From Lyophyllum atratum (taxonomy: Eukaryota > Basidiomycota > Agaricomycetes > Agaricales > Lyophyllaceae), in assembly GCA_014905825.1 (NCBI GenBank), contig JACGCN010000042.1, positions 186,001 to 250,000 of the forward strand: a stretch of 64,000 nt of DNA. The letters run 5' to 3'. The position numbers and the translations under genes are program-made. Below the pieces are notes generated by a model. It saw only the letters and a program-made list of their open reading frames with translations, did not search any database and was not told the DNA's origin. Of the stretch, positions 1-10,263 are shown one piece after another; position 1 is the stretch's first letter, and each line of letters begins with the position of its first letter.

Positions 1-1813
1 ACCTTCGATCTGGAATCGGGGCACGTTGCAGCCGGTGCTGAACTCATCGCCGTCGCGGATGATTGTCTCAATAGCTTCCCCAACCTTGGATCCAACTACG
101 ATATCCACATTTCGCACTCATCTAGTATGTGGCTCCTTGTACTGATGATCAAGTAGCCTAACTCACCTTCACTTCTACCTCCTAGTTGTCCAAGTTATTC
201 TTGATCGGCTTCCCTCTGGACAACGGACCGCCGTCACCGATATCCTCAGCCAGTCCAAATCTTCAATATCCCAGAAACGCGCTCTTTTGTTGAAGCGGGG
301 CCTTCTTCGGAGCACAGCCGACGAACTAGAGCTCTTATCGGAAATAGGTATGTCCCCTGCCATGCTCCAGTACCACCTCTCACGTCTTCTTAGAGGAAGA
401 TATCGATGGCTTCGTGTCACGGCTGGAGAGACTGTCTCCCTCACTCGTTGGCTTGATGGATCCGTCCATTCGAGAAGTGAAGAAAACGATAGAATTTGCC
501 AGGGCAGCGAAGGTTACTAGATCGATTTTCTTCCACCCCCTCATGTTAGGGAGCCATCATTCTAATTTCATGGGCGGTGTCCTCCTCGAAGTTGTCCGGA
601 AGAATAAGCGCTCTGACGTGCTTGCAGCGGGTGGCCGGTATGTAATATCTGTTCTCTACAGCCTGCGGCGCTAATTGATATATCGCCACTTCTTTTAGGT
701 ACGATAGCCTGATTAGTCGCCATGCTCCACCCAAGTCGCAGAGCGAAGATACGTGTGCTATGGGTATGCAGATCGCTGTCGAGAAGATTACGGTGGCTCT
801 AGCCTCGTACCAAAGCTCATCCGTCAAGACTCTGGTCAAGGAAGAGCGGTCTTTTGGATACTGGAGCCCTCGCAGATGTGATGTGTACGTTGTTTCGTAT
901 CAACCAGGTCACCTCCAAGATCGCCTGGAAGTGGTGTCTTATCTGTGGCAGCACAACATCAGCGCCGATCTTATGTATGAATCGGGGCTGCCTGATGGCC
1001 TCAACGAGGATCCCGTTGATGTGTGCGTTCGAGAAGGAATATTGTGCGTCATTTTCATGGACCTCAGCGTTGCGTAGTGCTTATACTTGCACGCCTAGAT
1101 TTACCGTTTACCCTCGTCCGCGTACCGCCCGCAGAGATCAACCTGCTTTCAAGGTCAAGAGCATCTTGAAGGGTTCTGAAATAGATTGTTTGTCGTCTCC
1201 GCCTTTCCTTAGTTTTCATTCTGACTTTCAGTTCTTAGTATCGCGACAAGAATTAGTAGCCTGGTTACACCATGAGATCGCTGAGCAGAAGCGAATCGAT
1301 CTCTCGACATCCGGAGCACAAATCACCTCCGACGTCGGCATACATCCTCTCCCTAACAAAGACCTGTCTGTCACGTCAGACGTCCAACTCTTATTACCGT
1401 CGGCGGATACCAAGAAGCAACGCAAACATGTCAAGCAACTTTTCTACGATCGTGGTAAGCTCGTTCTGCTATGTTTGGCTCATCGCACAAGCTCAATATA
1501 TGCCGCAGCCTTCGAAACAGGTGTTGAACTAAAATCGGCATTCCAAACGGGTATGCCAACCCTCGCAGTCGACGTCCCACCTGTGGTGTTCGACTCCATG
1601 ACGCGATCCTCCGCCTGGATCACCGAAGAAGAGCCATGGAAATCCCTTTTATCATCATTCCCCACGCCACATACAGCATATGCTCATCAGCTTCGTGAAG
1701 CAGCAGCGAAACGGAAGGCCGAGGGCCACCGTTTCCTAATCCTATTCGCTGTTCGCGAAGAGCGGGTTCAACTTCTTAATTTATCGCAAAATGTACGGGA
1801 CGGATCCAATTAG
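1..1813 (+). CDS. GCN2: eIF2-alpha kinase GCN2, C-terminal part (5' end outside window)
   Basis: The translated exons give the histidyl-tRNA-synthetase-like and C-terminal ribosome/tRNA-binding regions of GCN2, the kinase that phosphorylates eIF2-alpha on amino-acid starvation. Seen: an open frame from base 1 (FDLESGHVAAGAELIAVADD), an intron at 125-185, a HisRS-like stretch with LLSEI and MGGVLLEVVRK, then an anticodon-binding-like segment (VYVVSYQPGHLQDRLEVVSY, NISADLMYESGL), and a C-terminal region ending NLSQNVRDGSN. At least four further short introns are needed to keep frame. The kinase and RWD domains must lie to the left of the window. The gene is convergent with the methyltransferase, with only 58 bp between stop codons. 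Family identity is inferred from domain order and residue patterns; internal exon borders are approximate. Confidence 0.85.
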
Positions 1814-1871
1814 TTTTTCATTTACACTGTATCATAGCTCTGCTTACCATGTTGTTCCAATGTTCATGTCC

Positions 1872-3041
1872 CTAACGCCACCCAATTTTATAATATGCGT
1901 ATTCGATTTGATCTGGTCCTGCATTATTGCCTGCATCGCAAAGAATGACTTCCTTTGAGATAGTCCTCAAGTCTTTCTGAGGGCTTGGATCGTCGGCGAC
2001 GGGGCCGGAGAAGATAGTGTCGACAGTGCTTGATTCGGAGGAGTGAGTAGAGCGAAGAGGAACCATTAGATGGAATAGCGGATCGGAGGTTTTCGTGGGT
2101 TTTTTCAGAAGTTTGGTCAGACATGACTTGATCCAGATTGCGTGCTGGGCCTCGTAGACAATGTCTGCACCAAGGATGAGGTCGAAGGGTAGATCGAATG
2201 GCGGGCCTTGGTCAGGCTCGTTCGCGAACAAAGACCAGTCGAGAAAATGAGAAGAAACACGAACGGCCTGGGAATCATGGAAGGAATGAAAATTCGACCC
2301 AATATTCGTTGCAAGATTCTCTAGCACAGATGGATAATAATCGGTCGCGATGATGGTGGCTCCATGACTTGGCGTAGCTGTATGCTGAAGTAATTTCCCT
2401 ATTGCCAGGCTAACAAGGCCCGTTCCAGCGCCCAGTTCGAGAATTCGCACCTCTCGATCGTTGCGCAGCAACCCAAAACGCGTTGGGTCTTCAACAACCG
2501 TCTCCGCCAAAACGCATGCCCCACCCCATGTCTGTGCTCCAACGCTTCCATAATCCTTGTTATCCAATGGAACATCCCTTATATGAACCTTCAACGTGTC
2601 CTCTCCTTGTGAGCGCTCAAATACGAAATCACGAACGACAATCCCAGCAGCTGCCGTTCCAGAACATATTGCCAAGAGTGACGCAGCATCTTGAATAAGC
2701 TGCGCTGTCTGCAGTGAGGTCATAGAATGGGCAGAATCGTCCGTAGCAGGGTCTACCTCCCAGATTTCGGCTTGGGATACGAGAGCAGTCAACCATCTCA
2801 TAGCATAGGATCGCTCGAAAGCATCCGATCGTAGATCATCTAGCCCGCTTGGGTCGTTAACCATAGATGGAAGAGTGCTGGCATTTCTTAGCGTAGCATC
2901 TGGTCTATACCGGCGGGAGCCGCGAACCTCCGGGCTGTATATGTGGCGTAAGTACGCTAACGCTTCAGAAAGATCCTTCGCTGGGTACGACGCAATCTTG
3001 TGTATTGGGGGAAGGCGAGAAGTTGGCGGCTGAAGCGCCAT
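1872..3041 (-). CDS. Family-16 (FAM86/EFM-like) SAM-dependent protein methyltransferase
   Basis: A single uninterrupted 389-residue frame. The C-terminal half shows a class I SAM-methyltransferase fold of the Methyltransf_16 group: motif I LELGAGTGLVSLAIG near residue 205, an acidic post-I turn ATDYYPSVLENLATNI, and FDLILGADIVYEAQHA (motif IV region) near residue 285. The family methylates lysines of translation factors (eEF2 and eEF1A in yeast) or other cytosolic proteins; the substrate here cannot be told from sequence. The N-terminal 150 residues match the helical region found before the fold in FAM86-like members. The absence of introns is notable beside the intron-rich neighbours. The start MALQPPTSRLPP is the first Met of the frame. 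Confidence 0.85.
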   Translation of the reverse strand: MALQPPTSRLPPIHKIASYPAKDLSEALAYLRHIYSPEVRGSRRYRPDATLRNASTLPSMVNDPSGLDDLRSDAFERSYAMRWLTALVSQAEIWEVDPATDDSAHSMTSLQTAQLIQDAASLLAICSGTAAAGIVVRDFVFERSQGEDTLKVHIRDVPLDNKDYGSVGAQTWGGACVLAETVVEDPTRFGLLRNDREVRILELGAGTGLVSLAIGKLLQHTATPSHGATIIATDYYPSVLENLATNIGSNFHSFHDSQAVRVSSHFLDWSLFANEPDQGPPFDLPFDLILGADIVYEAQHAIWIKSCLTKLLKKPTKTSDPLFHLMVPLRSTHSSESSTVDTIFSGPVADDPSPQKDLRTISKEVILCDAGNNAGPDQIEYAYYKIGWR

Positions 3042-3279
3042 AACTCATACAAGTGAGGCGAGCTGCCCAAGATGTGTTAACTTCTGCGATGTGCGATGCA
3101 CGTTGGATTTGATTTCACGCACCTGTGCTTCAGTTTTACTTGTCCAGCCGGTTCTGTCTAAGTCGAAGAAAGTCGTTTGCGGCCGCGACGGCTCCAGATT
3201 TTGTTGATGTTTGACTCCAAGGACTTCGCCAAATTATTGTATTTTATGGTCTCGCGACTCAGCTTATCTCTAAACCGCC

Positions 3280-3927
3280 ATGTTGCCTAACCCCCAGAGC
3301 TTTCCAGCCACTTCTGGAGGCAACATGAGCGGCTACCCGTCTACAATGCAGCCAGGATATCCCTCCGGACAACCGTTTTCAAACCAGCAAGGATTTTTAC
3401 CCGATCACTCACTCCATCAGGGAACGGATCCCAACTCTCCTGTCGTTTTCCAGCAAAACATACAAATTGCGCAGGAAAACGTAGCGCGTCTGCAGAATAT
3501 TGCGCGTAGTGCTTTAGCTGGGATGTATGTCATCAACATGATATTTTGAGTTCGCGCCTATTGATTCGAACCCGCTAGACAGAACGCGTATCACCCAGGT
3601 AACAGCCCTGTCCAGACTGAAGGTAACACCCGTCCAGGTTCTAGGTCATCTACCGGTCTCATATAGGGTCTATGTCCAGCGGACATCGCCACGCTGAAGC
3701 AGACGATAAAGAGCATTACCGAATTATTATGGCAGACTGGAGTTGGTGCACTACCAGTGCTTCCCATACCCGGTCCCGGTGAAACAGTTTCTGCGCCAAC
3801 CGAGCAACAGATGCTATCCGAAGCGAATCGTTCGATCCAGTCTATCTACGAGCAATTGAAACGTAGCCAGGAGAGTGCTGCTGTTGTTGCCAATCTCCTG
3901 GGGGCACTAGATCGAGGCGGCAGATGA
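3280..3927 (+). CDS. Small Pro/Gln/Ser-rich coiled-coil protein, function unknown
   Basis: Three exons read as 3280-3524, about 3571-3622 and 3680-3927, using GTATGT and GTAACA donors; frame is kept throughout. The product is about 180 residues. The N-terminus is a low-complexity Gly/Pro/Gln segment (PSGQPFSNQQGF). A helical region follows (IQIAQENVARLQNIARSALA), then ADIATLKQTIKSITELLWQT, a Pro-rich linker (LPVLPIPGPGE), and a second helix with SIYEQLKRSQESAAVVANLL before the stop. The two amphipathic helices suggest a subunit of a larger complex, for example a Mediator-like small subunit, but I do not recognise a specific family. It is divergently placed from the methyltransferase gene, about 240 bp apart. 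Confidence 0.6.
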
Positions 3928-4621
3928 TAGATGTCTCTCGAGATCGCTTTGAATTTCTTGTCGCAACTGATTCACAAATTCTTTATTGGCCCAATTGACA
4001 CGGGCCGTGTACTAGCAGTGTCGGCGATTCAGCGATACATGATGCTAGGGTGGTCATGGTATGATGCTTATGCGTACCGTTGATTTACGCTTTACTGGTG
4101 TCATTATGCGAAATCCTAACCAGTTTTAATGATTTCATCACAGTATGCCATGGTCGGGTACCCTTCTCAGATATGGGACCATGCTGGCCTTCAACTTAGA
4201 GCTTGGCTGGCATGGATGATAGGCTAGGATCAGCTCAACGACGTACGGACTCTCAGAAACTATAATTCTCATTATCGAAAGCTGTCCTGATTAGCGTCAT
4301 GGGTGGAGTGAAGGCCGTAGTAGTGTGGTCACTGGCACAGCCAAATCGCCATGAACACGCGCCGTATGGCTTCGTTCACAGCGGTGCCACGTAACGGTTA
4401 AAATGAAATATTCCACGAAGATGAGCGACGGAGTAGAGGCCATGTACAGTCTGTGTTCGTTCAAGTACAGCGGTACCAGTATTAAGTACTCTAGAATACG
4501 GAGAGCTTGAAAGTAGGTATATTCCTAACATACTGTATGATGTAGGACGCGTGTAGAGTCATCTAGAATATATCAGTAATCTGTCAGAGAAAAGAGCTCG
4601 ATGCGAATGTACACACCATAT
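3928..4621. other. Intergenic, no gene seen
   Basis: No convincing coding frame on either strand. The right part (from about 4568) is the 3' flank of the minus-strand gene at 4622-5127 and is nearly identical to the flank at about 7426-7476, so the duplication of that gene family included untranslated sequence. Confidence 0.6.
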
Positions 4622-5127
4622 TCAAGGGCTCGAGGTCAAAATAAACCACATTGGATCTTGTTTGAACCCATTCTCAACCATAATTTCCTTCAACTTCCTC
4701 ATATCATCGCCTTTGGGAATAAATTCATCACTGGGAAGAGTAGAAGCCGCGAGCGCCAGGAGTGTGTAATGTTTGCCCAGTTTAAAGCCGCATTCGGTAT
4801 CCACTCTGTTCGCAGGCCATGCTTCGGAACATACAGCGCGAAGGTGCCTGAGCGTTAGACCAATTTGCATGCGCCCTACTTTCGCGAGCTCCTTTGGTGT
4901 CGCATTGGGAGGTTTGGGAAGAAGTCTTTCACCGCAATACAGTATGCCACTGTGGTCAAGTGGGAATCCGTAGACGAAAGCCGGGGGGTTTGCGCTTCTG
5001 GCCTTACGGTAAGGCAAGAGTTTTGGTTCTGCAGAATGCCGGTGAGTGAAGAGACGAAAAAGTAATGAAAGGATTGCGTACGCATTTCAGTATGGGTAGA
5101 ATTGGCAGAGAGACGTTGGTCCGCCAT
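4622..5127 (-). CDS. Lineage-specific small protein, intact family member (copy C)
   Basis: Two exons. Exon 1 starts at the ATG at 5127 (MADQRLSANSTHTEM), a roughly 50-nt intron with donor GTACGC and acceptor CTGCAG follows, then exon 2 begins QPKLLPYRKARS and ends MWFILTSSP. The product is about 150 residues with no signal peptide or membrane segment. Conserved blocks shared with the copies at 7.5-8.5 kb are NPPAFVYGFPLD, YCGE, LTLRHLRAVCSEAWP, YTLLALAA and FIPKGDDMRKLKEIMVENGF. I recognise no named domain. This is the only one of the three local copies with its own start, clean intron and stop, so it is the best candidate for the functional gene. Confidence 0.65.
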
Positions 5128-5649
5128 TCAGTCTAGTAAGTCCAACTTCAACAGTCCCGTGTATTATATTAGATTTAAGAACAATCAGCACGTGATGTCA
5201 TTATGTCCATCTCCACACCACATCGGAGAACAATAAGTATGTGGCCAATTCCAAAGACAATGCGGTTAATAACAGAATAACAGAATGCATATGGGAGAAC
5301 GACATGCGCATTTTCATGCATTGTTCTCCATGCACTGTCTTCCACGTGTGCAACCGCTTTCGCGACTCAAAATTACGTTGCGGGGTTCGTATCATTGACA
5401 TTATTCAAGATCGAGATCGCCGGTGTAATCGTCGAGTTCGCACTTATGTTGGCACCCAGGGCCCCTTTCCAGACGACCGACGGTTATTGTTCATTTCTTT
5501 TGTTAGCTGCGAATAGTGTGTCGTCAACTGGCCACTTGCTGGCCACAGTGAAAGAAATCGGTGATGCAAGGTGACACGCGGTAAGGAGGGCCTCGCAGTA
5601 TATAACAGCTGAATTCCGTGACATTTGACAGCAAAAACGTCCCACCTTG
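5128..5649. other. Intergenic, no gene seen
   Basis: No frame with convincing composition. The stretch separates the minus-strand copy C gene from the plus-strand repeat-bearing gene, so it presumably holds both promoters. No clear TATA box was noticed. Confidence 0.5.
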
Positions 5650-5721
5650 CTAATGGCTGAAGATCAGCTAATGGCTGAAGATCTGCTAATGGCTGAAGAT
5701 CTGCTAATGGCTGAAGATCTG
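5650..5721 (+). repeat. 18-bp tandem repeat, 4 units, in coding frame
   Basis: The unit CTAATGGCTGAAGATCTG occurs four times in perfect register at 5650-5667, 5668-5685, 5686-5703 and 5704-5721; only the first differs, ending CAG. In frame it encodes LMAEDL, so each unit brings its own ATG. Confidence 0.95.
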
Positions 5722-6876
5722 CCACCTCCTGTCTTTCCACAAAACTACCAGTCCTCACCTGCTGTGTGCGCCGGCATCTCGCTAGCGTACTCAAGCTTTT
5801 ACAATTCCCGTGGCTTGGAGGCTCTGTGGTACTCGCCATATGCACATGCATTCTCCGAGATGTCAGCCCCTCACGCAGGACGTCTTCTTGTCCATCCCCA
5901 ATATCCTCTGTTCGTCCCCTCTGCCACAGTCAAGGAACAAATCCTCCGCGACCAATATGACGAGTTTGGCATGGATTATGACAGTCCGACCCAGGGTAAT
6001 CATGCTCCAGGGTTTCCGATCCTAAATGGCGACGAACTGGACCCGGCTGGTATCGATGATGCCCGCCGTAGATCCACAAGAGTGGCAGACATGCGTCAAA
6101 CTGCTATTAGAGCTCAACAGAAGGAGACAGCGCGTCGGAAAGCAGTCCTGTTGGATGCCCAAGCAGACCTCGACGATGAAAACCTAGACGCTTATATACG
6201 TGAGTTAGAGTTTAAGTTCGGTGCTTGCGACTTTTGTTAATGCTCTGTATCCCATGTAGGTGATTCAAAAAAAGGAGACACCTCTGGAGCGACTGTCGCC
6301 TCTGTGGCGGAAGAAGATGCAGTGACAAAACAACCCGATTTCGTCCTCAGCCATATCGCAAACGTTGACCTACCTCGACCTACTACGGAACAAGCTCAAG
6401 TTCACTTCGAGCATCGCGCAGGTGTGAAAATATTTCATCACTGCTGTGCCTTGATTGCGGAGGTCAAGAAGAACCCTGCGCGTCGTGCGCCCGTGTCTGA
6501 AGACGACGGTGATGCGAATGTTTCTGAAATCGACCATGCCCAAAGAGACCTTGTCGAATATTGCTCTGCGTACTTCGAGCGGGAGCGCGATGCAAAGTCT
6601 GTCATCGCCTTAGCAGCAGGTGGAATGTATTGGCGGTGGGCAGTTGTGTCTCGAAGCGATGTTCCCAGATTGGCTTGGTACCGGAACATACTGTTCAAGG
6701 AGCAGGACCCTAAAATAGCCCGTTTCCATGCGCTGTTTGGTACCGATCACTTCATCCTCGGGACAGAAGATTCAGACGCAGAATTAAGCATCATAAATCA
6801 GAACCACATCCATCCCCTCATCCATAATGCAGAGCACACAGGCCCTGTACCAGAATCGTTACCTGTCCTACTTTAG
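5653..6876 (+). CDS. Hypothetical protein with N-terminal MAEDL(L/Q) repeats
   Basis: Two exons, 5653-6199 and 6260-6876, joined across a 60-nt intron (donor GTGAGT, acceptor TGTAG) that keeps frame as AYIRDSKKGD. The product is about 388 residues. The first 25 residues are the four-fold repeat. A middle region rich in Arg and Ala (RRRSTRVADMRQTAIRAQQK) looks like a charged helix. The C-terminal exon has PDFVLSHIANVDLPRP, a Cys/His pair in FHHCCALI, and FERERDAKSVIALAAGGMYW. No known domain recognised. The start is uncertain because each repeat unit supplies an in-frame ATG, and an upstream exon cannot be excluded. Confidence 0.5.
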
Positions 6877-7476
6877 ATGACTTGATTAATATGTCTGCAG
6901 GCTCACATTCACACGTACCAGCTTGATTTATAGCAACATCTTTACCCACTCCGAAGTGCCAACTCTTCATGCATTTTTTTCGAATACATTTGTATGCTTT
7001 CCACTCAGTGAGTTGAATGGTCCTGGCTTGAGGAAGACAACCGATCTGAGGGGCTGTACTAGATAAAGCGAATCGCTCGGTGCCAGCGCCGGTTACTCAT
7101 CTGTATCGACAATGATAACTAAGGACCAGATACAGCTTAGACTTCGGATCCAGGACTGAAAGGGAAAACGAGAAAGACGCGCAATGTGTACAATGAGTTG
7201 TGGATATTTCAGCATTGATGACGCGGGGAATGCAAGTCAGGTTACTAGATGTTAAATAGAAAACACGGAAAGACATGTCTACAGCCCCTATCAGATATTC
7301 GTACCATTGAGACCTGTCAACGAGTGTACAGTCGCACGACGCAGATGCGGGTAATCTCGAACCGTCCATACTACTTATACGCAGCATTTACGGTTACTAT
7401 TACGGTGCACAGCTAGATTAGGCATATATCAATAATCTGTCAGAGAAAGAGCTCGATACGAATGTACACACCATGC
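6877..7476. other. Intergenic, no gene seen
   Basis: No supported coding frame. The last 50 bases repeat the 3' flank of the copy C gene (shared CTGTCAGAGAAA and TGTACACACCAT), marking the edge of the segmental duplication. Confidence 0.5.
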
Positions 7477-7995
7477 TTATGGGCTCGAGGTCAAGATAAA
7501 CCACATTGGATCTTCTTTGAACCCATTCTCCGCCATGATTTCCTTCAATTTTTTCATATCATCGCCTTTGGGAATAAACTCATCGTCGGGACGAGTACAA
7601 GCTGCGAGCGCCAGGAGTGTGTAGTATTCACCCAGCTTAAAGCCAGATTCGACTTCCACTCTGTATGCGGGCCATGCTTTGGAGCACGCGGAGGTGAGGT
7701 GCCTGAACGTCAGACCCGCCTGGATATTTTCTGCTTCGTTACGCTCCAGACCTGTCAAATCGGGGGGTATAGGACGAAGTTTTTCACCGCAGTACGCTAC
7801 GCCATTGTCATCAAGTGGAAAGCCATAAACAAAAGCCGGGGGGTTTGCGCCTCTGGCCTTACGGTAAGGCAAGAGTTTGCCTATTGGTTCTGCGGGTATG
7901 CCGGTAAGCGGATAGAAGGAGAAGTGATGAAGTAATTGTGTACCCTCTGTAGTGGTATCCAAGTTGGCAGTCAGCCTTACGCGTCTCGATTTCAT
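7477..7995 (-). CDS. Lineage-specific small protein, copy A with substituted N-terminus
   Basis: Exon 2 is a full family body (AEPIGKLLPYRKARGANPPA to MWFILTSSP) and clearly paralogous to the gene at 4622-5127. The usual exon 1 start is missing. The nearest Met is MKSRRVRLTANLDTTTE at 7995, whose first residues come from the C-terminal coding end of the adjacent copy B and whose remainder matches a worn exon 1 (LTAN beside LSAN in copy C). The intron donor GTACAC and acceptor CCCGCAG are kept. The intron is also open in frame, so B and A can be read as one continuous frame. Whether A is expressed alone, fused to B, or dead is unclear. Confidence 0.5.
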   Translation of the reverse strand: MKSRRVRLTANLDTTTEGTQLLHHFSFYPLTGIPAEPIGKLLPYRKARGANPPAFVYGFPLDDNGVAYCGEKLRPIPPDLTGLERNEAENIQAGLTFRHLTSACSKAWPAYRVEVESGFKLGEYYTLLALAACTRPDDEFIPKGDDMKKLKEIMAENGFKEDPMWFILTSSP

Positions 7996-8488
7996 AATAA
8001 ACCACATTGGCTCCTCTTTGAACCCATTCTCGACCATGATTTCCTTCAACTTCCTCATATCATCGCCTTTGGGGATAAATTCATCACTGGGTCGAGTACA
8101 AGCTGCGAGCGCGAGGAGTGTGTACTGTTTGCCTCGCCTAGAGCCAGACTCGATTTCCACTCTGTTTTCAGGCCATGCTTCGGAGCATACCTCGCAAAGG
8201 TGGTTGACTGTCAAACAATCCTGGACGCCTTCAGCCTCCCTACGCTCCTCCGCTGTCGAATTGGGAGGTATAGGATGAAGTTTTTCACCGCAGTATGCCA
8301 GGCCACTGTCGTCTAGCGGGAAACCGTAGACAAAAGCCGGGGGGTTGCGTATCTGGCTTGTCGGTAGCTCAAGAGTTTGCCAGTAGGTTCTGCAGATATC
8401 CAGGTTAGCGAGTAGATGAAGGAAGTGACGAGATAATTGCAGTCTGCGTACGATTTGCAGTATTGGCCGAGAGAGTTTGGTGCGCCAT
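7996..8488 (-). pseudogene. Lineage-specific small protein, frameshifted copy B
   Basis: Exon 1 (MAHQTLSANTAN, ATG at 8488) and its intron (GTACGC donor, CTGCAG acceptor) align with copy C. In exon 2 one A is missing from the run encoding the Asn-Pro-Pro block: near 8338-8350 the plus strand reads GGGGGGTTGCG where copies A and C read GGGGGGTTTGCG. The frame then ends at TVSR-stop. Downstream of the lost base the family body resumes (FVYGFPLDDSGLAYCGEKLH, CLTVNHLCEVCSEAWPENRV, KLKEIMVENGFKEEPMWFIM), but its own stop has been replaced by copy A sequence. Most likely a pseudogene made by unequal recombination plus a 1-nt deletion; a sequencing error in the homopolymer is the alternative. Confidence 0.65.
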
Positions 8489-8950
8489 TTGGTTTTAAGT
8501 TCAACTTGCTATGAGTAATTCTAAATTTACACGGCGGACCAACCAGCACATGATGCCACTCAACTTGCGCGTGACGTTCGGCCACGGCGCACGCCCCTTC
8601 GTCGGTTGGAGTCGCTTCAGCCATTGCTGTTTGAATTTCGAATATTCCTTCATATGGTTATGAAATTGAATTGGCATGCGTTACTTTCTAAGTCATGACA
8701 ATACTTTTAGACCGTACATTTCTCATCAGGATCGTTCGATTCCACGCACAGGCTAGTCTGCACAGCGACAATAGGCAGTGATACCACACCAGCAGGAAAT
8801 TTTAACGAACGAATAGCATTAGAAGATTAGTCGAGAGAAGTGTTGAACTCTCGAGTGCATTACCGGTTGTCCAATGACCTATGGTGCCTAAGTATTAACG
8901 ATGGCGCAACCCGAACGGGTATGACATGACGAATGCTACAGTCATTTGAA
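8489..8950. other. Intergenic, no gene seen
   Basis: Between the copy B start and the stop of the first lectin gene. No frame or repeat stands out. Confidence 0.5.
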
Positions 8951-9591
8951 TCAATAGGTCCAGGCCTGGTTGGCGTTGTTGTCCGTGCACTGCCAGGTCT
9001 GGACTTGATTGCCGCTGACATGAACGCCGTTGGTCAAGTCAACACAGAGCCCTGCAGTAGAAGCGCGGTGTGAGGTGTCTGGATAACGTATAGAACAGGA
9101 GTCTGCGACTGACCTTTATCTTGAAGGGCGATCCTGCTATCATTTGTGAAATACCACTTTTGAGCCGCGAAACCCTCATAGCACGTCCAGATTTTCAGTC
9201 CAACGCCACTAGCAGGAGCTACTCATGTTGGTGAGCCTCGTAGAGAAATAAGAGGAGCTAAACAAAACTCACTGGCTCCCGCATCCAAGCAGTACGTTGT
9301 GCCGTGGACTTGAACAGTCGTGTTCCCGTCAAAGATCTTCCATTCCTGATTGAAACCACCATTGTAATTGCAGTCGGCGCTTTACGTCGAGTGTGAGTTT
9401 GCAAGAACGAACCAGGCCACAAGAACTTACATATCCACCGGGGTTCCGTCAGCGAAGACTCCGCCACGAACGTTGAGACACTTTGAGGTGTCGTTGTTCG
9501 GGTGGAGGTACAGGTAACGGTCGTCAGGAGCACCAGCTGCTTGCGCAAGGAGGGCAGGCACGGAAAGAAGGAATAGGAGGGAAGAGAACAT
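8951..9591 (-). CDS. Secreted ricin-B-type (beta-trefoil) lectin
   Basis: Four exons on the minus strand from the ATG at 9591 to the TGA at 8951-8953. The N-terminus is a classic signal peptide (MFSSLLFLLSVPALLAQAAG). The mature part is a single carbohydrate-binding beta-trefoil of about 130 residues with the repeated Q-x-W signature of CBM13/ricin-B folds: NQEWKIF, AQKWYF, QVQTWQC and NQAWTY, plus paired Asp/Asn sugar-contact stretches (SKCLNVRGG, LCVDLTNGVHVSGNQ). Such small secreted lectins are common in mushrooms and bind galactosyl-type glycans; there is no catalytic domain. It is head-to-head with a DUF6593 gene and paralogous to the lectin at 13021, with matching intron positions. Confidence 0.85.
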
Positions 9592-9630
9592 GATCCACAA
9601 TTGATGGTGGTATGAACAGCCAGGGACTAC

Positions 9631-9640
9631 CTATTTATCC
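9631..9640 (-). promoter_or_regulatory. TATA-like box of lectin 1
   Basis: The minus strand reads GGATAAATAG about 45 bp upstream of the lectin ATG. The same GGATAAATA core precedes the second lectin at 12921, which supports a conserved core promoter. Confidence 0.5.
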
Positions 9641-9682
9641 TCCAGCTCTGCCGCTCGCCAAAATCGTTAGTTACGGCTACGG

Positions 9683-10011
9683 TTATTTCAGACCGTCGTC
9701 TACGGTGCTGAGCAGAAATCATCATGCCAAGAATGATACAACACGGTGGAGTGCACTGTCCACCCTCTCAGGGTAATATAAGGAAGAGAGGATGTGATGG
9801 AAGACGGCCTTCGTCGCCGTCGTGACCTTGACGAGTCAAAATCCTGAATAGTTGTGGTTGACGTACGGAGGGTGTGGAGCGCATCGTCCAGTTTCAGTTT
9901 CAGGCTTAACTCTATAGCATTTCTTTGCGAGTGCCTCGTCTTGAAGGACTCGCGTGCTCGCCCAGCGGTTGTATAAAAGATGAGAGTTCGATGAGAAGAA
10001 GGCGCCGTCAT
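9683..10011. repeat. Duplicated non-coding block, copy 1
   Basis: A stretch of about 330 bp upstream of lectin 1 shares long near-identical runs with 11849-12171, in the same orientation. Shared runs include TCAGACCGTCGTCTA, AGGGTAATATA, GTGACCTTGAC, CTATAGCATTTCT, TGCCTCGTC, GTGCTCGCCCAG and AGATGAGAGTT. No coding frame is conserved between the copies. Confidence 0.8.
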
Positions 10012-10220
10012 TCATTAGGAAGTCATAAATGCCATGTGGTCGATGCCGACGGCCTCTGATCGAAACTGGAGCAAATGTTGGTTCAGCCCCCGGCATGGCT
10101 TGAAGAACCCGCTCACCACCCTGCCACCGTCAGGGCAACGACAACGAAGGGGTGAAATGGCCGCAAGAACGAGATATTTGCGTTGCACATCTTTTGTCTT
10201 CTGACTTTTCTCATTATAGG

Positions 10221-10263
10221 GTCAGTAAATTGTGATATGTCGGACATATCACAATTTACTGAC
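10221..10263. repeat. Perfect 43-bp palindrome
   Basis: The left arm 10221-10241 (GTCAGTAAATTG then TGATATGTC) is exactly reverse-complementary to the right arm 10243-10263, with one G between. No mismatch over 21 bp. Confidence 0.95.

Noticed and set aside
5444..5851. Minus-strand frame with ADLQPL repeats
   Set aside because: It is the antisense shadow of the 18-bp repeat; the plus-strand frame continues across an intron into a longer coherent protein.
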